DNA of 64,000 bases from Winogradskyella alexanderae. Its GTDB lineage: Bacteria > Bacteroidota > Bacteroidia > Flavobacteriales > Flavobacteriaceae. The notes under the pieces were generated by a model that made no database searches, was not told where the DNA came from, and saw only the letters and a program-made list of their open reading frames with translations. Location: NCBI RefSeq assembly GCF_020166335.1, contig NZ_JAIUJR010000007.1:151255-215254 (forward strand), given 5' to 3'. Positions within the stretch are counted from its first letter, which is position 1. The number at the start of each line of letters is the position of its first letter. This document shows, in pieces, positions 8,955 through 17,277 of this stretch. The translations under genes and the position numbers were made by a program.

Positions 8955-9038
8955 TGATTGAATGTTAGGTTTTCAATGTATAAGAAATATGATTGTTTCA
9001 AGAGTTTTATCGCTAATTCGCAGGATATATCGGTGGAA

Positions 9039-9059
9039 TTAAAATTGTAACAATTTTAA
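9039..9059. promoter_or_regulatory. Perfect 21-nt odd palindrome
   Basis: Ten-base arms (TTAAAATTGT and ACAATTTTAA) flank a single central A. It lies in the 155-bp gap between the divergent small exported protein and the YtxH gene, 50 bp before the latter start, a position suited to a regulator site. Confidence 0.4.
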
Positions 9060-9109
9060 GTAATGTTCTACCAATAAGTAAAATAAGGTTTAATTTAACG
9101 AGAGAAATT

Positions 9110-9433
9110 ATGATTCAGGTAAAAGGAGCATTAGTATTAGGCACAATAATTGGCGCAGTTGCTGGTGTTTTATTAGCACCGGATAAGGGAAGTGTTACGA
9201 GAGATTATCTTAAAAAAGAGGGTAAGGAAATTAAAGATAAACTGGTAGTCGACTTCAATGAGGTTAAGGACGATTTGTCTAAAGCAACAAAATCTGGTAA
9301 AAATAAGTTTAAAGAAGATGTTAGAGACTTTGCGTCTAAAGCTAGTTATAAAACAGAAGAAGCTATTACCTATTTAGAAAAGCAGTTGGCCTTATTAAAG
9401 GAAAAAAATAAAAGTTATCAAAACCCAATTTAA
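9110..9433 (+). CDS. YtxH domain-containing protein
   Basis: The 107-residue protein has an N-terminal hydrophobic helix with Gly-rich spacing (GALVLGTIIGAVAGVLLAPDKG), the hallmark of YtxH/GvpP-type small stress proteins, followed by a long charged coiled coil (about residues 30-105) of Lys, Glu and Asp. Homologues are often induced under general stress and probably sit at the membrane, but no biochemical role is established. The gene stands alone, with a palindrome upstream, and its end overlaps the convergent acetyltransferase gene by 4 bp. Confidence 0.8.
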   Translation: MIQVKGALVLGTIIGAVAGVLLAPDKGSVTRDYLKKEGKEIKDKLVVDFNEVKDDLSKATKSGKNKFKEDVRDFASKASYKTEEAITYLEKQLALLKEKNKSYQNPI

Positions 9434-10002
9434 AGACTTTGAACAAGCCTCTTTTTTATTGTTGGCCATTCACTTTTTAGTATTCCATAGCAACAGGTAT
9501 TACGTCTATATCCATCAACCATGAGGATGTTTTTGCGTAAAGTTCCTTCAAGTTTTGCACCGATTTTTTCAACGGCGCGTCTCGATTTTGAATTTCGTTC
9601 GTCAATTCTAAACTCAACTTTTTCAAAACCCATAGTTTCAAAAGCGTGTTGAAGCATCAGAAACTTCATATTTGTGTTTAAACCAGTACCTTGAAATTTT
9701 TTGCCAATCCAGGTCCATCCTATATGTAAAACCCTGTTCTTGTGATCAATATTTCCGAATCTAGTGGAACCAGCATAAGATTTCATTTTTTTATCATAGA
9801 TAATGAACGGAATAATCGTTTTATGGTAATAACCGTTAACCGCAAGTTCAACATAAGATCTTAATTTTTCTGTAGTTAATATGTCTGATGGCGAATAATA
9901 TATTAGCTTCTTTTCCTTCGCTATGTTTTTTAAATTTAAGTAGTTGCTCAAATCTAATAAACTCAGTTTAACACGTTCATTTTCTAATAAAGGCATACTC
10001 AT
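9430..10002 (-). CDS. GNAT-family N-acetyltransferase (RimJ/RimL-like)
   Basis: The 190-residue acetyl-CoA-dependent acetyltransferase has the RimJ/RimL layout. The central strand and loop GWTWIGKKFQGTGLNTNMKFLMLQHAFE carry the pyrophosphate-binding Q-G-T-G segment, followed by FEKVEFRIDERNSKSRRAVEKIGAKLEGTLRKN, the characteristic N-S-R-A motif of protein or small-molecule N-acetyltransferases. The acceptor is unknown. The start overlaps the upstream esterase stop by 4 bp (ATGA), so the two genes are probably translated from one message. The 3' end overlaps the convergent YtxH gene. Confidence 0.88.
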   Translation of the reverse strand: MSMPLLENERVKLSLLDLSNYLNLKNIAKEKKLIYYSPSDILTTEKLRSYVELAVNGYYHKTIIPFIIYDKKMKSYAGSTRFGNIDHKNRVLHIGWTWIGKKFQGTGLNTNMKFLMLQHAFETMGFEKVEFRIDERNSKSRRAVEKIGAKLEGTLRKNILMVDGYRRNTCCYGILKSEWPTIKKRLVQSL

Positions 10003-10637
10003 CCTATTGCATTTATAAGGTCAATATTTACAATGTGTTTGCCCTTAAAAGGTTTTACATGCAATTTGTCATGGAATAATTTCTTTGCCTTTGCTGTTTC
10101 TTCTTTTATCCTATCGTCATTTAAATACTCATCCATTGTACCATAAACCAACAATACATTCGTGTTTTTATTTAAATAACTATAGTCTTCAGGATTCAAT
10201 TCTTTAGGTATGCCACCTGAGTGTATAATCAATGTGTCACATTGTATCTTTCGTTTTGCGAGATAGCGTAAAGCAACACTGACTCCCTGGGAATATCCTA
10301 AAACGATCAATTTATGATTTGAAGGCAGTTTTTCATTGTCAAGAATTGCATCGAAATAATTTATGATGTTTTTCATACCGGATTTGGTATTGTCTCGAGT
10401 TAACCAATTGGCTCCTACATGCATTTTTGGTTGTTGATAATACTTGCTCGGAGCCTGTGGTGCTATAATGTAATTTTCTTCTGGATTGAGATCTTTAAAA
10501 TACTTTAAAAAATATCTGCTCAAATAACCCATACCATGACAAACAAACCAGATATTTTTTGTCGTTTCGCTCAAGGTGTTTAATGTGGAATAAGAATTAT
10601 TGGCTTGGTAGCTTATTTCTTTTTCGTAAGAATTCAT
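9999..10637 (-). CDS. Alpha/beta hydrolase, carboxylesterase/phospholipase type
   Basis: The 212-residue serine hydrolase carries the nucleophile elbow VLGYSQGVSVALRY, an acid in VYGTMDEYLND and a late His in KGKHIVNIDL, the order of the family. The WFVCHGMGYLSRYF segment supplies the oxyanion region. I place the start at 10637 (MNSYEKEISYQ) because an in-frame codon at 10688 would run back through the divergent promoter. It is divergent from the thioesterase-menF genes. It is not a clear MenH, which would have a different oxyanion and cap region, but the missing MenH activity makes it a candidate worth noting. Substrate unknown. Confidence 0.8.
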   Translation of the reverse strand: MNSYEKEISYQANNSYSTLNTLSETTKNIWFVCHGMGYLSRYFLKYFKDLNPEENYIIAPQAPSKYYQQPKMHVGANWLTRDNTKSGMKNIINYFDAILDNEKLPSNHKLIVLGYSQGVSVALRYLAKRKIQCDTLIIHSGGIPKELNPEDYSYLNKNTNVLLVYGTMDEYLNDDRIKEETAKAKKLFHDKLHVKPFKGKHIVNIDLINAIG

Positions 10638-10646
10638 TATTCTAAG

Positions 10647-10654
10647 TATCTTTG
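10647..10654 (+). promoter_or_regulatory. -7 box TATCTTTG of thioesterase-menF
   Basis: Exact TAnnTTTG match 28 nt before the thioesterase ATG; likely promoter for the thioesterase-menF pair. Confidence 0.6.
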
Positions 10655-10682
10655 CAATCGACTTTAAAAATAACCATTTTCT

Positions 10683-11108
10683 ATGCAACTTTCTAAAGAA
10701 GACTTTCTGAAAAAAGCTAACACAATTTGCAAAAACACCTTGATGGAAACCTTAGAAATCGAGATGATTGACTATGGAAGAGATTACCTTGTTGCTAGAA
10801 TGCCTGTTACACCGAAGGTACATCAACCAGATGGCGTATTACATGGTGGCGCAACCGCTGCACTTGCTGAAAGTGTTGGTAGCTTTGCTTCTCATGTATT
10901 TATTGATGTAGAGAAATATTTTGTAAGAGGATTAGAAATAACTGCTAATCATTTAAAAAGTGTCAAATCTGGATTTGTTTATGCAAAGGCAACTTTTATT
11001 CATAAAGGGAGGACTACCCAATTGTTAGATATAAGGATAACAGATGAAAAAGACAATTTAATTTCCGTCTGTAGATTATCTACTATATCGCTACCCAAAA
11101 CAAGCTAG
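10683..11108 (+). CDS. PaaI-type hot-dog thioesterase, probable DHNA-CoA thioesterase
   Basis: The 141-residue hot-dog-fold protein has DGVLHGGATAALAESVGSFASH, the PaaI/YdiI signature with the catalytic acidic residue on the long helix. This family includes the thioesterases that release 1,4-dihydroxy-2-naphthoate from its CoA ester in menaquinone synthesis. The gene is separated from menF by 1 nt and opens the menaquinone block, so I infer that it is the DHNA-CoA thioesterase (MenI role). Length and motif alone would not exclude action on phenylacetyl or other acyl-CoAs. Confidence 0.85.
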   Translation: MQLSKEDFLKKANTICKNTLMETLEIEMIDYGRDYLVARMPVTPKVHQPDGVLHGGATAALAESVGSFASHVFIDVEKYFVRGLEITANHLKSVKSGFVYAKATFIHKGRTTQLLDIRITDEKDNLISVCRLSTISLPKTS

Positions 11109-11109
11109 A

Positions 11110-12234
11110 ATGAATAGAAATTCATTTTTTTCTGTATTAGAGGATCATTATCACAAAAAATTACCCTTTGTAGTTTATAGCAGGCCAATAAATACTATCA
11201 TAAAATGTTGGCTGCAACAAAATGATGAATTGTATACGACAGATTCTTATGAAGAATCTGGGTTTGTCTTCGCACCTTTTGATTCTAGTATGGATAGCAT
11301 CCTAATTCCAGTTGAAAAATCTGCTCACTCAATTCTAAATATCAAACCTAACGAACAACTACAAGTTCGATTTTCTACAAAAAGGAGTGAACCATTAAAC
11401 GTAGAAAAAGAAATCCATATTAATCTATTAGCCAAAGGTATATCTGAAATTAAAAAAGGTAATTTAAATAAAGTAGTTCTATCAAGATTTGAAAAACGTA
11501 ATATCGAAACAGTAAGACCATTAGAGTTATTTAAACAGCTTTATAATACCTATAAAAATGCAATGGTGTATTGCTGGTATCATCCAAAAGTAGGATTATG
11601 GCTCGGTGCAACACCTGAATTACTTTTTAAAGTTGTCGGTAATCACTTAACAACTATTTCCTTAGCTGGTACCCAACCTTATATTAAAGATGAAGTGCCC
11701 AAATGGAAAGCAAAGGAAATTGAAGAACAAAAAATCGTAACGGATTTCATAGTTGAACAGATTAAAGACTATACATCACATATCAATATATTAGATACCG
11801 AAACCGTGAGGGCTGGAAATCTAATTCATATAAAGACACGAATTAAAAGTAGAATTAATAGTTCATCAAGCCTAAAAAATATTATACAAAATTTGCATCC
11901 CACACCAGCGGTATGTGGCAATCCAAAAGAGGCTTCAAAAGCGTTTATTTTGGCAAATGAGAACTATAATAGAGAATACTACACAGGATTTTTAGGCGAG
12001 CTAAATTTAAAAGATACGCTCAATAGGAACACAAACAAGCAAAATGTAGAGAACAGCGCATATTCGAGTGTGAAGACCATTTCAAATTTCTATGTCAATT
12101 TAAGATGCATGCAGATAAAAGGAGGTGTTGCAAAGATTTATGTCGGAGGAGGCATAACTAAAGATTCAGTACCTGAAAATGAGTGGCAAGAAACTGTAAA
12201 TAAAACTAAAACTATCGTTAACGTATTAAGGTAA
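11110..12234 (+). CDS. menF: Isochorismate synthase MenF
   Basis: The enzyme converts chorismate to isochorismate, the entry step of classical menaquinone synthesis. The 374-residue protein is a chorismate-binding enzyme with KVVLSRFEKR, WLGATPELL, TISLAGTQ and, near the end, HPTPAVCGNPKEASKAFI with REYYTGFLGEL, the metal- and chorismate-binding motifs. It is shorter than E. coli MenF, as is usual in Bacteroidota. It is co-transcribed with the thioesterase and directly precedes menD, which has its own promoter. Related anthranilate or salicylate synthases are unlikely given the menD neighbour. Confidence 0.93.
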   Translation: MNRNSFFSVLEDHYHKKLPFVVYSRPINTIIKCWLQQNDELYTTDSYEESGFVFAPFDSSMDSILIPVEKSAHSILNIKPNEQLQVRFSTKRSEPLNVEKEIHINLLAKGISEIKKGNLNKVVLSRFEKRNIETVRPLELFKQLYNTYKNAMVYCWYHPKVGLWLGATPELLFKVVGNHLTTISLAGTQPYIKDEVPKWKAKEIEEQKIVTDFIVEQIKDYTSHINILDTETVRAGNLIHIKTRIKSRINSSSSLKNIIQNLHPTPAVCGNPKEASKAFILANENYNREYYTGFLGELNLKDTLNRNTNKQNVENSAYSSVKTISNFYVNLRCMQIKGGVAKIYVGGGITKDSVPENEWQETVNKTKTIVNVLR

Positions 12235-12249
12235 AACAGCTATAATCCT

Positions 12250-12257
12250 TATCTTTG
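12250..12257 (+). promoter_or_regulatory. -7 box TATCTTTG of menD
   Basis: Exact TAnnTTTG match with the menD ATG only 7 nt after the box, which predicts a transcript start at or within a base or two of the start codon, i.e. a leaderless mRNA. Confidence 0.65.
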
Positions 12258-12264
12258 CACGCTG

Positions 12265-14025
12265 ATGAAATATTCCAAGATTCCTTTATCTCAGACCGTT
12301 GTTGCATTGTGCCAAATGTATAAAATTGAGCACGTTGTAATTTCGCCAGGAAGTAGAAACGCACCATTAACCATAGGTTTTTCTTATAATAATAATTTTA
12401 AGTGCTATAGTGTAGTTGATGAGCGTTGTGCTGCATTTTTTGCATTAGGAATTGCACAACAAACTAAAAATCCCGTTGCCCTAGTTTGTACCTCTGGCAG
12501 TGCTTTACTTAACTACTTCCCCGCTGTTTCAGAAGCATTTTATAGCAATATTCCATTAATAGTACTTTCAGCAGACAGACCAAAGCACTTAATTGATATT
12601 GGTGATGGACAAACGATAAATCAGCAAAATATTTACGGTGTACATGTGCATTACAGTACTAATTTAAAATTAGATACAAAAGATGAACTCAATACGCCAA
12701 AGGATGGAGAGTTGCCAATTATTAAAAACATTGAAAATAAATTAGAGCGTTTCCTCGGAATTCAAAAAGATATTCAAACTTATAATGAAACTGAAATTGC
12801 AACAGCCTTATCAATTGCAAGGTTAAAATCTGGTCCAGTTCACATAAACGTTCCTTTCGATGAGCCCTTATATGATACCCTTGATAGCCCAACCATAACT
12901 GTAAACCCAGTAGTACTCAAACAAAGGAAAGAAAAAGTTGATGATTTTGAAATTAAGAGTTGTTTGGATATCTGGCAAAGTTGTAAGCGTAAAATGATTT
13001 TAGTTGGTGTATTGTTACCAAATACGGTGGAGGAGAAATTACTCAACGAAATTGCAGATGAAGACAGTGTTATTGTATTTACAGAAACAACATCAAATCT
13101 AAATCACCCAGATTTTTTTCCAGGTATAGATAAGATTATTGCACCATTGGATGATGAAGATTTCAAAAAACTTCAACCCGATTTACTATTGACATTTGGT
13201 GGATTAATTGTTTCAAAGAAAATCAAGGCGTTTTTACGAAAGTATAAACCTGAACATCATTGGCATGTAGGTTTGAACAAAGCCAATGATACATTCTTTT
13301 GTCTTAGTAGGCATATTCAACTTTCTCCAAATACATTTTTTGAAGCCTTTTTGCCAAAGATAACGCACCATCCTAAGAGTGATTATAAACAGTTTTGGTT
13401 AGAGATAAGGCAAAGAAGACGAAAGTTGCATAAGGCATATATTAATGAAATTGAATTTTCGGACTTTCTGGTTTTTGAAAAATTGCTAAGTACCCTGCCA
13501 AAGCAGAGCCAATTGCAGGTTGGAAATAGTTCTGCTATTAGATATACACAATTGTTTCAATTAAGAAAAGACATATCTGTTTTTTGTAATCGTGGCACAA
13601 GTGGAATTGATGGAAGTACTAGTACTGCTATAGGAGCATCAATTGTATCTAAGAACCGAACGACCTTTATAACTGGCGATTTAAGCTTTTTCTATGATAG
13701 TAATGCACTTTGGAACGGTTATATACCATCTTCGTTTAGAATTGTGATTATAAACAATGAGGGTGGAGGTATCTTCAGGATTCTTCCGGGCCACAAGGAT
13801 AGCGAAAATTTTGACACTTACTTTGAAACCAAGCACAATTTAAAAGCTCAGCACTTATGCGAAATGTATGGTTTTGAATATTCTACGGCAAACGATAATG
13901 CTTCATTAGACAATGTACTAGATACATTTTATAACAAATCAAATAAACCAAAATTGCTAGAGATATTCACTCCTGCTAGATTAAACGACCGGATACTACT
14001 CAACTATTTTAAGTTTATTAAATAA
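12265..14025 (+). CDS. menD: 2-succinyl-5-enolpyruvyl-6-hydroxy-3-cyclohexene-1-carboxylate synthase MenD
   Basis: MenD condenses isochorismate with 2-oxoglutarate using thiamine diphosphate to give SEPHCHC. The 586-residue protein has the three-domain ThDP fold: an N-terminal pyrimidine domain (HVVISPGSRNAPLTI; the activating Glu lies in VVDERCAAFFALG), a central domain, and the C-terminal pyrophosphate domain with GDLSFFYDSNALWN and NNEGGGIFRILPG, which binds the metal and diphosphate. The ATG follows a -7 box by 7 nt. The product needs MenH next, which is not recognisable in the window. Confidence 0.97.
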   Translation: MKYSKIPLSQTVVALCQMYKIEHVVISPGSRNAPLTIGFSYNNNFKCYSVVDERCAAFFALGIAQQTKNPVALVCTSGSALLNYFPAVSEAFYSNIPLIVLSADRPKHLIDIGDGQTINQQNIYGVHVHYSTNLKLDTKDELNTPKDGELPIIKNIENKLERFLGIQKDIQTYNETEIATALSIARLKSGPVHINVPFDEPLYDTLDSPTITVNPVVLKQRKEKVDDFEIKSCLDIWQSCKRKMILVGVLLPNTVEEKLLNEIADEDSVIVFTETTSNLNHPDFFPGIDKIIAPLDDEDFKKLQPDLLLTFGGLIVSKKIKAFLRKYKPEHHWHVGLNKANDTFFCLSRHIQLSPNTFFEAFLPKITHHPKSDYKQFWLEIRQRRRKLHKAYINEIEFSDFLVFEKLLSTLPKQSQLQVGNSSAIRYTQLFQLRKDISVFCNRGTSGIDGSTSTAIGASIVSKNRTTFITGDLSFFYDSNALWNGYIPSSFRIVIINNEGGGIFRILPGHKDSENFDTYFETKHNLKAQHLCEMYGFEYSTANDNASLDNVLDTFYNKSNKPKLLEIFTPARLNDRILLNYFKFIK

Positions 14026-14125
14026 GATAAATTAAACTTTATAATTAAAGTGACTTTTAGGTTTTTTAGGTGTCTAAAAAATAGTTAACTTTAAAGAGTA
14101 AAAATTTTAATCTAAAACAACAAAA

Positions 14126-14467
14126 ATGAGTAAAAGAGATGACTTAATCGCAAAATATGCGGCGGACCTCAAAGACAAGTGTGGAGTAAATCCTGATATG
14201 GACTTATTAACTAAGGTGACTGTGGGTTTAGGACCATCAATTTATAATGCAGATGCGGCTACAGTTTCTGGTTCTGATGAAAAGGAATTAGCAACTGTAA
14301 AAAATAATTTTTTAGTTAAGAAATTAGGTTTAAAAGATAGTGCTGATCTGGATAAAGCTATAGATTCTGTAATTGAAACATATGGTCGTTCAAATAGAAA
14401 TAAATACAGAGCTGTTATTTATTATTTATTAACTAAGCATTTTAAGAAAGAATCTGTATATAAATAA
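14126..14467 (+). CDS. DUF2853 family protein
   Basis: The 113-residue, mostly helical acidic-basic protein begins MSKRDDLIAKYAADLKDK and ends in a basic helix (RNKYRAVIYYLLTKHFKKE). This is the DUF2853 family, found widely in Bacteroidota and Proteobacteria; one structure exists in the family but no function has been assigned. The gene is followed by an intrinsic terminator, so it is an independent unit inside the menaquinone block and its position there may be incidental. Confidence 0.85.
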   Translation: MSKRDDLIAKYAADLKDKCGVNPDMDLLTKVTVGLGPSIYNADAATVSGSDEKELATVKNNFLVKKLGLKDSADLDKAIDSVIETYGRSNRNKYRAVIYYLLTKHFKKESVYK

Positions 14468-14487
14468 TTCAGAAATTAAATAAAACT

Positions 14488-14519
14488 AAAAGCGTCATAA
14501 TTACCATTGTGGCGCTTTT
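14488..14519 (+). terminator. Intrinsic terminator after DUF2853 gene
   Basis: A 14-bp stem with a few G-U pairs (AAAAGCG at 14488-14494 with CGCTTTT at 14513-14519, continuing inward) and T-run lies 20 bp after the stop. Confidence 0.8.
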
Positions 14520-14536
14520 TGTTGTCTTTTAATATA

Positions 14537-14544
14537 TACCTTTG
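14537..14544 (+). promoter_or_regulatory. -7 box TACCTTTG of the S1 protein gene
   Basis: Exact TAnnTTTG match only 4 nt before the ATG at 14549; it decides that start over the earlier in-frame codon at 14507 and predicts a leaderless transcript. Confidence 0.6.
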
Positions 14545-14548
14545 TGGA

Positions 14549-15379
14549 ATGATTGTACTTGGCCAATATAATACCTTAGAAATACTTAGAGACACCAATC
14601 CTGGTCTGTTTTTAGGAGATGAGGAAGGCAATGAGGTATTGTTGCCTAATAGATATGTTCCAAAAGAATTTGAAATTGGAGAAAAGATTAAAGTATTTGT
14701 TTATTTAGATAATGAAGAAAGGCCCGTTGCTACAACAGATAAACCATATATAACTAAAGGCGATTTTGCTTTGTTAAGATGTAATCAGGTGACTAAATTC
14801 GGTGCATTTTTAGATTGGGGTTTGGTCAAGGAATTATTTTGTCCATTTAAAGAACAAGCCTTCAAGATGAAAGTAGGAGGCTGGTACTTAGTTCATTGTT
14901 ATTTGGATGAAGAAACGGGGCGCCTTGTGGCCTCTAGCAAAACAAACAGATTTTTAGACAATAAAGAACTCACAGTATCCAGATTTGATGAGGTAAATTT
15001 AATTGTATCTCATCCTTCTGAAATAGGTATGAATGTAATTGTCAATAAAAAACACTTGGGGCTTGTATTTAAGGATGATATTTTTAAGGATATTAGTGTT
15101 GGAGATAAACTCAAGGGAATTGTAAAAAAAATACGAACAGACAATAAAATTGATATTTCACTGAGTCAAATAGGTTATAGAAATATAGAGCCAAATGCTC
15201 AGTTGATTCTAAATGAACTTAATGATAATAGTGGCTTTTTACCTCTGCATGATAAATCCAGTCCTAACGCTATTAAAGCACAGCTTCAAATGAGTAAAAA
15301 AAGTTTTAAAAAGGCCATTGGGAGTTTGTACAAAGAGCGAAAAATAGACATTAAATCAGACGGTATTTATTTAAAGTAG
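14549..15379 (+). CDS. CvfB-like S1 RNA-binding protein
   Basis: The 276-residue protein starts MIVLGQYNTLEILRDTNPGLFLGDEEGNEVLLPNRYVP, the typical beginning of the CvfB/YitL family, which contains several S1-type OB folds and a C-terminal winged helix. Here an S1 unit is seen at about residues 70-135 (VTKFGAFLDWGLVKELFCPF) and another near residues 145-210, with a winged-helix-like end (SKKSFKKAIGSLYKERKI). CvfB proteins bind RNA and affect virulence gene expression in Staphylococcus; the role here is unknown. The start at 14549 is set by the promoter position. Confidence 0.85.
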   Translation: MIVLGQYNTLEILRDTNPGLFLGDEEGNEVLLPNRYVPKEFEIGEKIKVFVYLDNEERPVATTDKPYITKGDFALLRCNQVTKFGAFLDWGLVKELFCPFKEQAFKMKVGGWYLVHCYLDEETGRLVASSKTNRFLDNKELTVSRFDEVNLIVSHPSEIGMNVIVNKKHLGLVFKDDIFKDISVGDKLKGIVKKIRTDNKIDISLSQIGYRNIEPNAQLILNELNDNSGFLPLHDKSSPNAIKAQLQMSKKSFKKAIGSLYKERKIDIKSDGIYLK

Positions 15380-15452
15380 TCTATTTAAAAACTCAGACTC
15401 CAAGACATTGAATCCTTAAACAGATGTTGCTACAGCATTGTGATTTATTCAT

Positions 15453-15460
15453 TATTTTTG
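15453..15460 (+). promoter_or_regulatory. -7 box TATTTTTG of menB
   Basis: Exact TAnnTTTG match 20 nt before the menB ATG; a purine-rich GAGAAAAG lies immediately before the start. Confidence 0.6.
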
Positions 15461-15480
15461 CAAACAAATTGTGAGAAAAG

Positions 15481-16320
15481 ATGAGCCATATCAATTGGAA
15501 GATTGCAAAAGAGTATGAGGATATTACCTATAAAAAGTTTAATGGTGTAGCTAGAATTGCCTTTAACAGACCCAATGTTAGAAATGCCTTCAGACCAAAA
15601 ACAACATCTGAATTATATGATGCATTTTACGATGCTAACGAAGATACCAGCATTGGAGCCGTCCTATTAAGTGCTGAAGGGCCTTCTACAAAAGACGGTG
15701 TTTGGAGTTTTTGTTCTGGTGGAGACCAAAAAGCGCGTGGACACCAAGGTTATGTGGGTGAAGACGGGTACCACAGATTAAATATTCTAGAAGTACAACG
15801 GTTAATAAGATTTATGCCAAAAGCTGTAATTGCAGTGGTACCAGGTTGGGCAGTTGGTGGAGGACATAGTTTACATGTCGTATGTGACTTAACTTTGGCT
15901 AGCAAGGAACACGCTATTTTTAAGCAAACAGATGCAGATGTAACAAGTTTTGATGGAGGTTATGGTTCTGCGTATTTAGCCAAAATGGTGGGGCAAAAGA
16001 AAGCTCGAGAAATCTTTTTCTTAGGCAGAAACTATTCTGCTCAAGAAGCATTTGAGATGGGTATGGTCAATGCTGTAGTTCCTCATGAAAAGCTTGAGAA
16101 AACTGCTTATGAGTGGGCACAAGAAATATTGGCAAAGTCACCAACGTCGATTAAGATGCTAAAATTTGCTATGAATTTAACCGATGATGGCATGGTAGGT
16201 CAACAAGTTTTTGCGGGAGAGGCAACGCGTCTAGCCTACATGACCGATGAGGCAAAAGAGGGGAGAGATGCATTTTTAGAAAAAAGGAAACCTAACTTTC
16301 CTAAAAAATGGATTCCGTAA
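15481..16320 (+). CDS. menB: 1,4-dihydroxy-2-naphthoyl-CoA synthase MenB
   Basis: MenB closes the second ring of the naphthoquinone by Dieckmann-type condensation of o-succinylbenzoyl-CoA. The 279-residue crotonase-fold enzyme has AFRPKTTSELYDAF, the oxyanion segment FCSGGDQKARG, PGWAVGGGHSLHVVCDLTLAS and SFDGGYGSAYLAK, all diagnostic of MenB within the crotonase family, and ends FPKKWIP as expected. It is 16 bp before menA and probably co-transcribed with it. Its substrate comes from menE, located 6 kb downstream. Confidence 0.97.
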   Translation: MSHINWKIAKEYEDITYKKFNGVARIAFNRPNVRNAFRPKTTSELYDAFYDANEDTSIGAVLLSAEGPSTKDGVWSFCSGGDQKARGHQGYVGEDGYHRLNILEVQRLIRFMPKAVIAVVPGWAVGGGHSLHVVCDLTLASKEHAIFKQTDADVTSFDGGYGSAYLAKMVGQKKAREIFFLGRNYSAQEAFEMGMVNAVVPHEKLEKTAYEWAQEILAKSPTSIKMLKFAMNLTDDGMVGQQVFAGEATRLAYMTDEAKEGRDAFLEKRKPNFPKKWIP

Positions 16321-16336
16321 TTCTAACAATATTTAA

Positions 16337-17242
16337 ATGAAGAACATTAAACCGTGGCTTTCTGCCATGCGCTTAAGAACGTTGCCCTTGTCTGTATCGG
16401 GTATTATTTTAGGAACGTGTTTTGCTATTTATAATGGATTTTTTAGTTGGTGGGTTTTGGTTCTTGCTATTCTTACAACGATTAGCTTACAAATTCTATC
16501 CAATTTGGCAAACGATTATGGAGACGGTATTAAAGGAACGGACAATAAAGATAGGGTTGGTCCAGAAAGAGCCATTCAAAGTGGGGCAATAACACCGGAT
16601 CAAATGCTCGATGCAATAAAATTCAATATCATTGTTGTTATCATACTTACTTTCGCTTTAATCTGGGCGGCCTACGGACCAAATGAATTCTTATTGCTAT
16701 TGTTATTTGTTGTATTGGGAGGACTTTCTGTTTACGCTGCATTGAACTATACAATGGGAGACTCACCGTATGGTTATAGAGCGTTAGGAGATGTCTTTGT
16801 ATTTATTTTTTTTGGGTTAATTAGTACTTTAGGAAGTTATTTATTGTACACTAAAACTATAGACCATGTGGCATTATTGCCAGCAATTTCACTCGGTTTG
16901 TTTAGTGTTGGGGTTTTAAACCTAAATAATATGAGGGATATTGAATCCGATATAAAATCAGGGAAAATTACGCTTGCTGTAAAACTTGGATTAAAAAAAG
17001 CTAAACTTTATCATTACTGTCTTATAGTCGGGGCAATGCTCATCACTATAGTGTTTTCTTTATTATATTATGTTCAGATATATAATTTTTTATATCTCTT
17101 GTCCTTCTTTCCTTTCATAATTCATTTGGTTAAAATTAAAAATGCTGTTAAGCCCAATGATTTTGACAGTCAATTAAAAGTTTTGGCACTGTCAACATTT
17201 CTCTTTTCAATATTATTAGGGATTGGATATATTTTATATTAA
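16337..17242 (+). CDS. menA: 1,4-dihydroxy-2-naphthoate polyprenyltransferase MenA
   Basis: MenA attaches the polyprenyl tail to DHNA in the membrane, giving demethylmenaquinone. The 301-residue protein has about eight to nine membrane helices. The first Asp-rich motif NLANDYGDGIKGTDNKDRVGP and the second region NNMRDIESDIKSGKITLAVKLG are the diphosphate- and Mg-binding sites of the UbiA superfamily. It follows menB by 16 bp and precedes the metal-dependent hydrolase by 35 bp. The final methylation step (MenG/UbiE) is not in the window. Confidence 0.96.
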   Translation: MKNIKPWLSAMRLRTLPLSVSGIILGTCFAIYNGFFSWWVLVLAILTTISLQILSNLANDYGDGIKGTDNKDRVGPERAIQSGAITPDQMLDAIKFNIIVVIILTFALIWAAYGPNEFLLLLLFVVLGGLSVYAALNYTMGDSPYGYRALGDVFVFIFFGLISTLGSYLLYTKTIDHVALLPAISLGLFSVGVLNLNNMRDIESDIKSGKITLAVKLGLKKAKLYHYCLIVGAMLITIVFSLLYYVQIYNFLYLLSFFPFIIHLVKIKNAVKPNDFDSQLKVLALSTFLFSILLGIGYILY

Positions 17243-17277
17243 TTTTAATCATATAATTGAAGATTAAATAATTTAAA

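Noticed and set aside
10637..10688. Longer N terminus of the esterase, starting at 10688
   Set aside because: It would overlap the -7 box and start region of the divergent thioesterase and adds residues not seen in the family.
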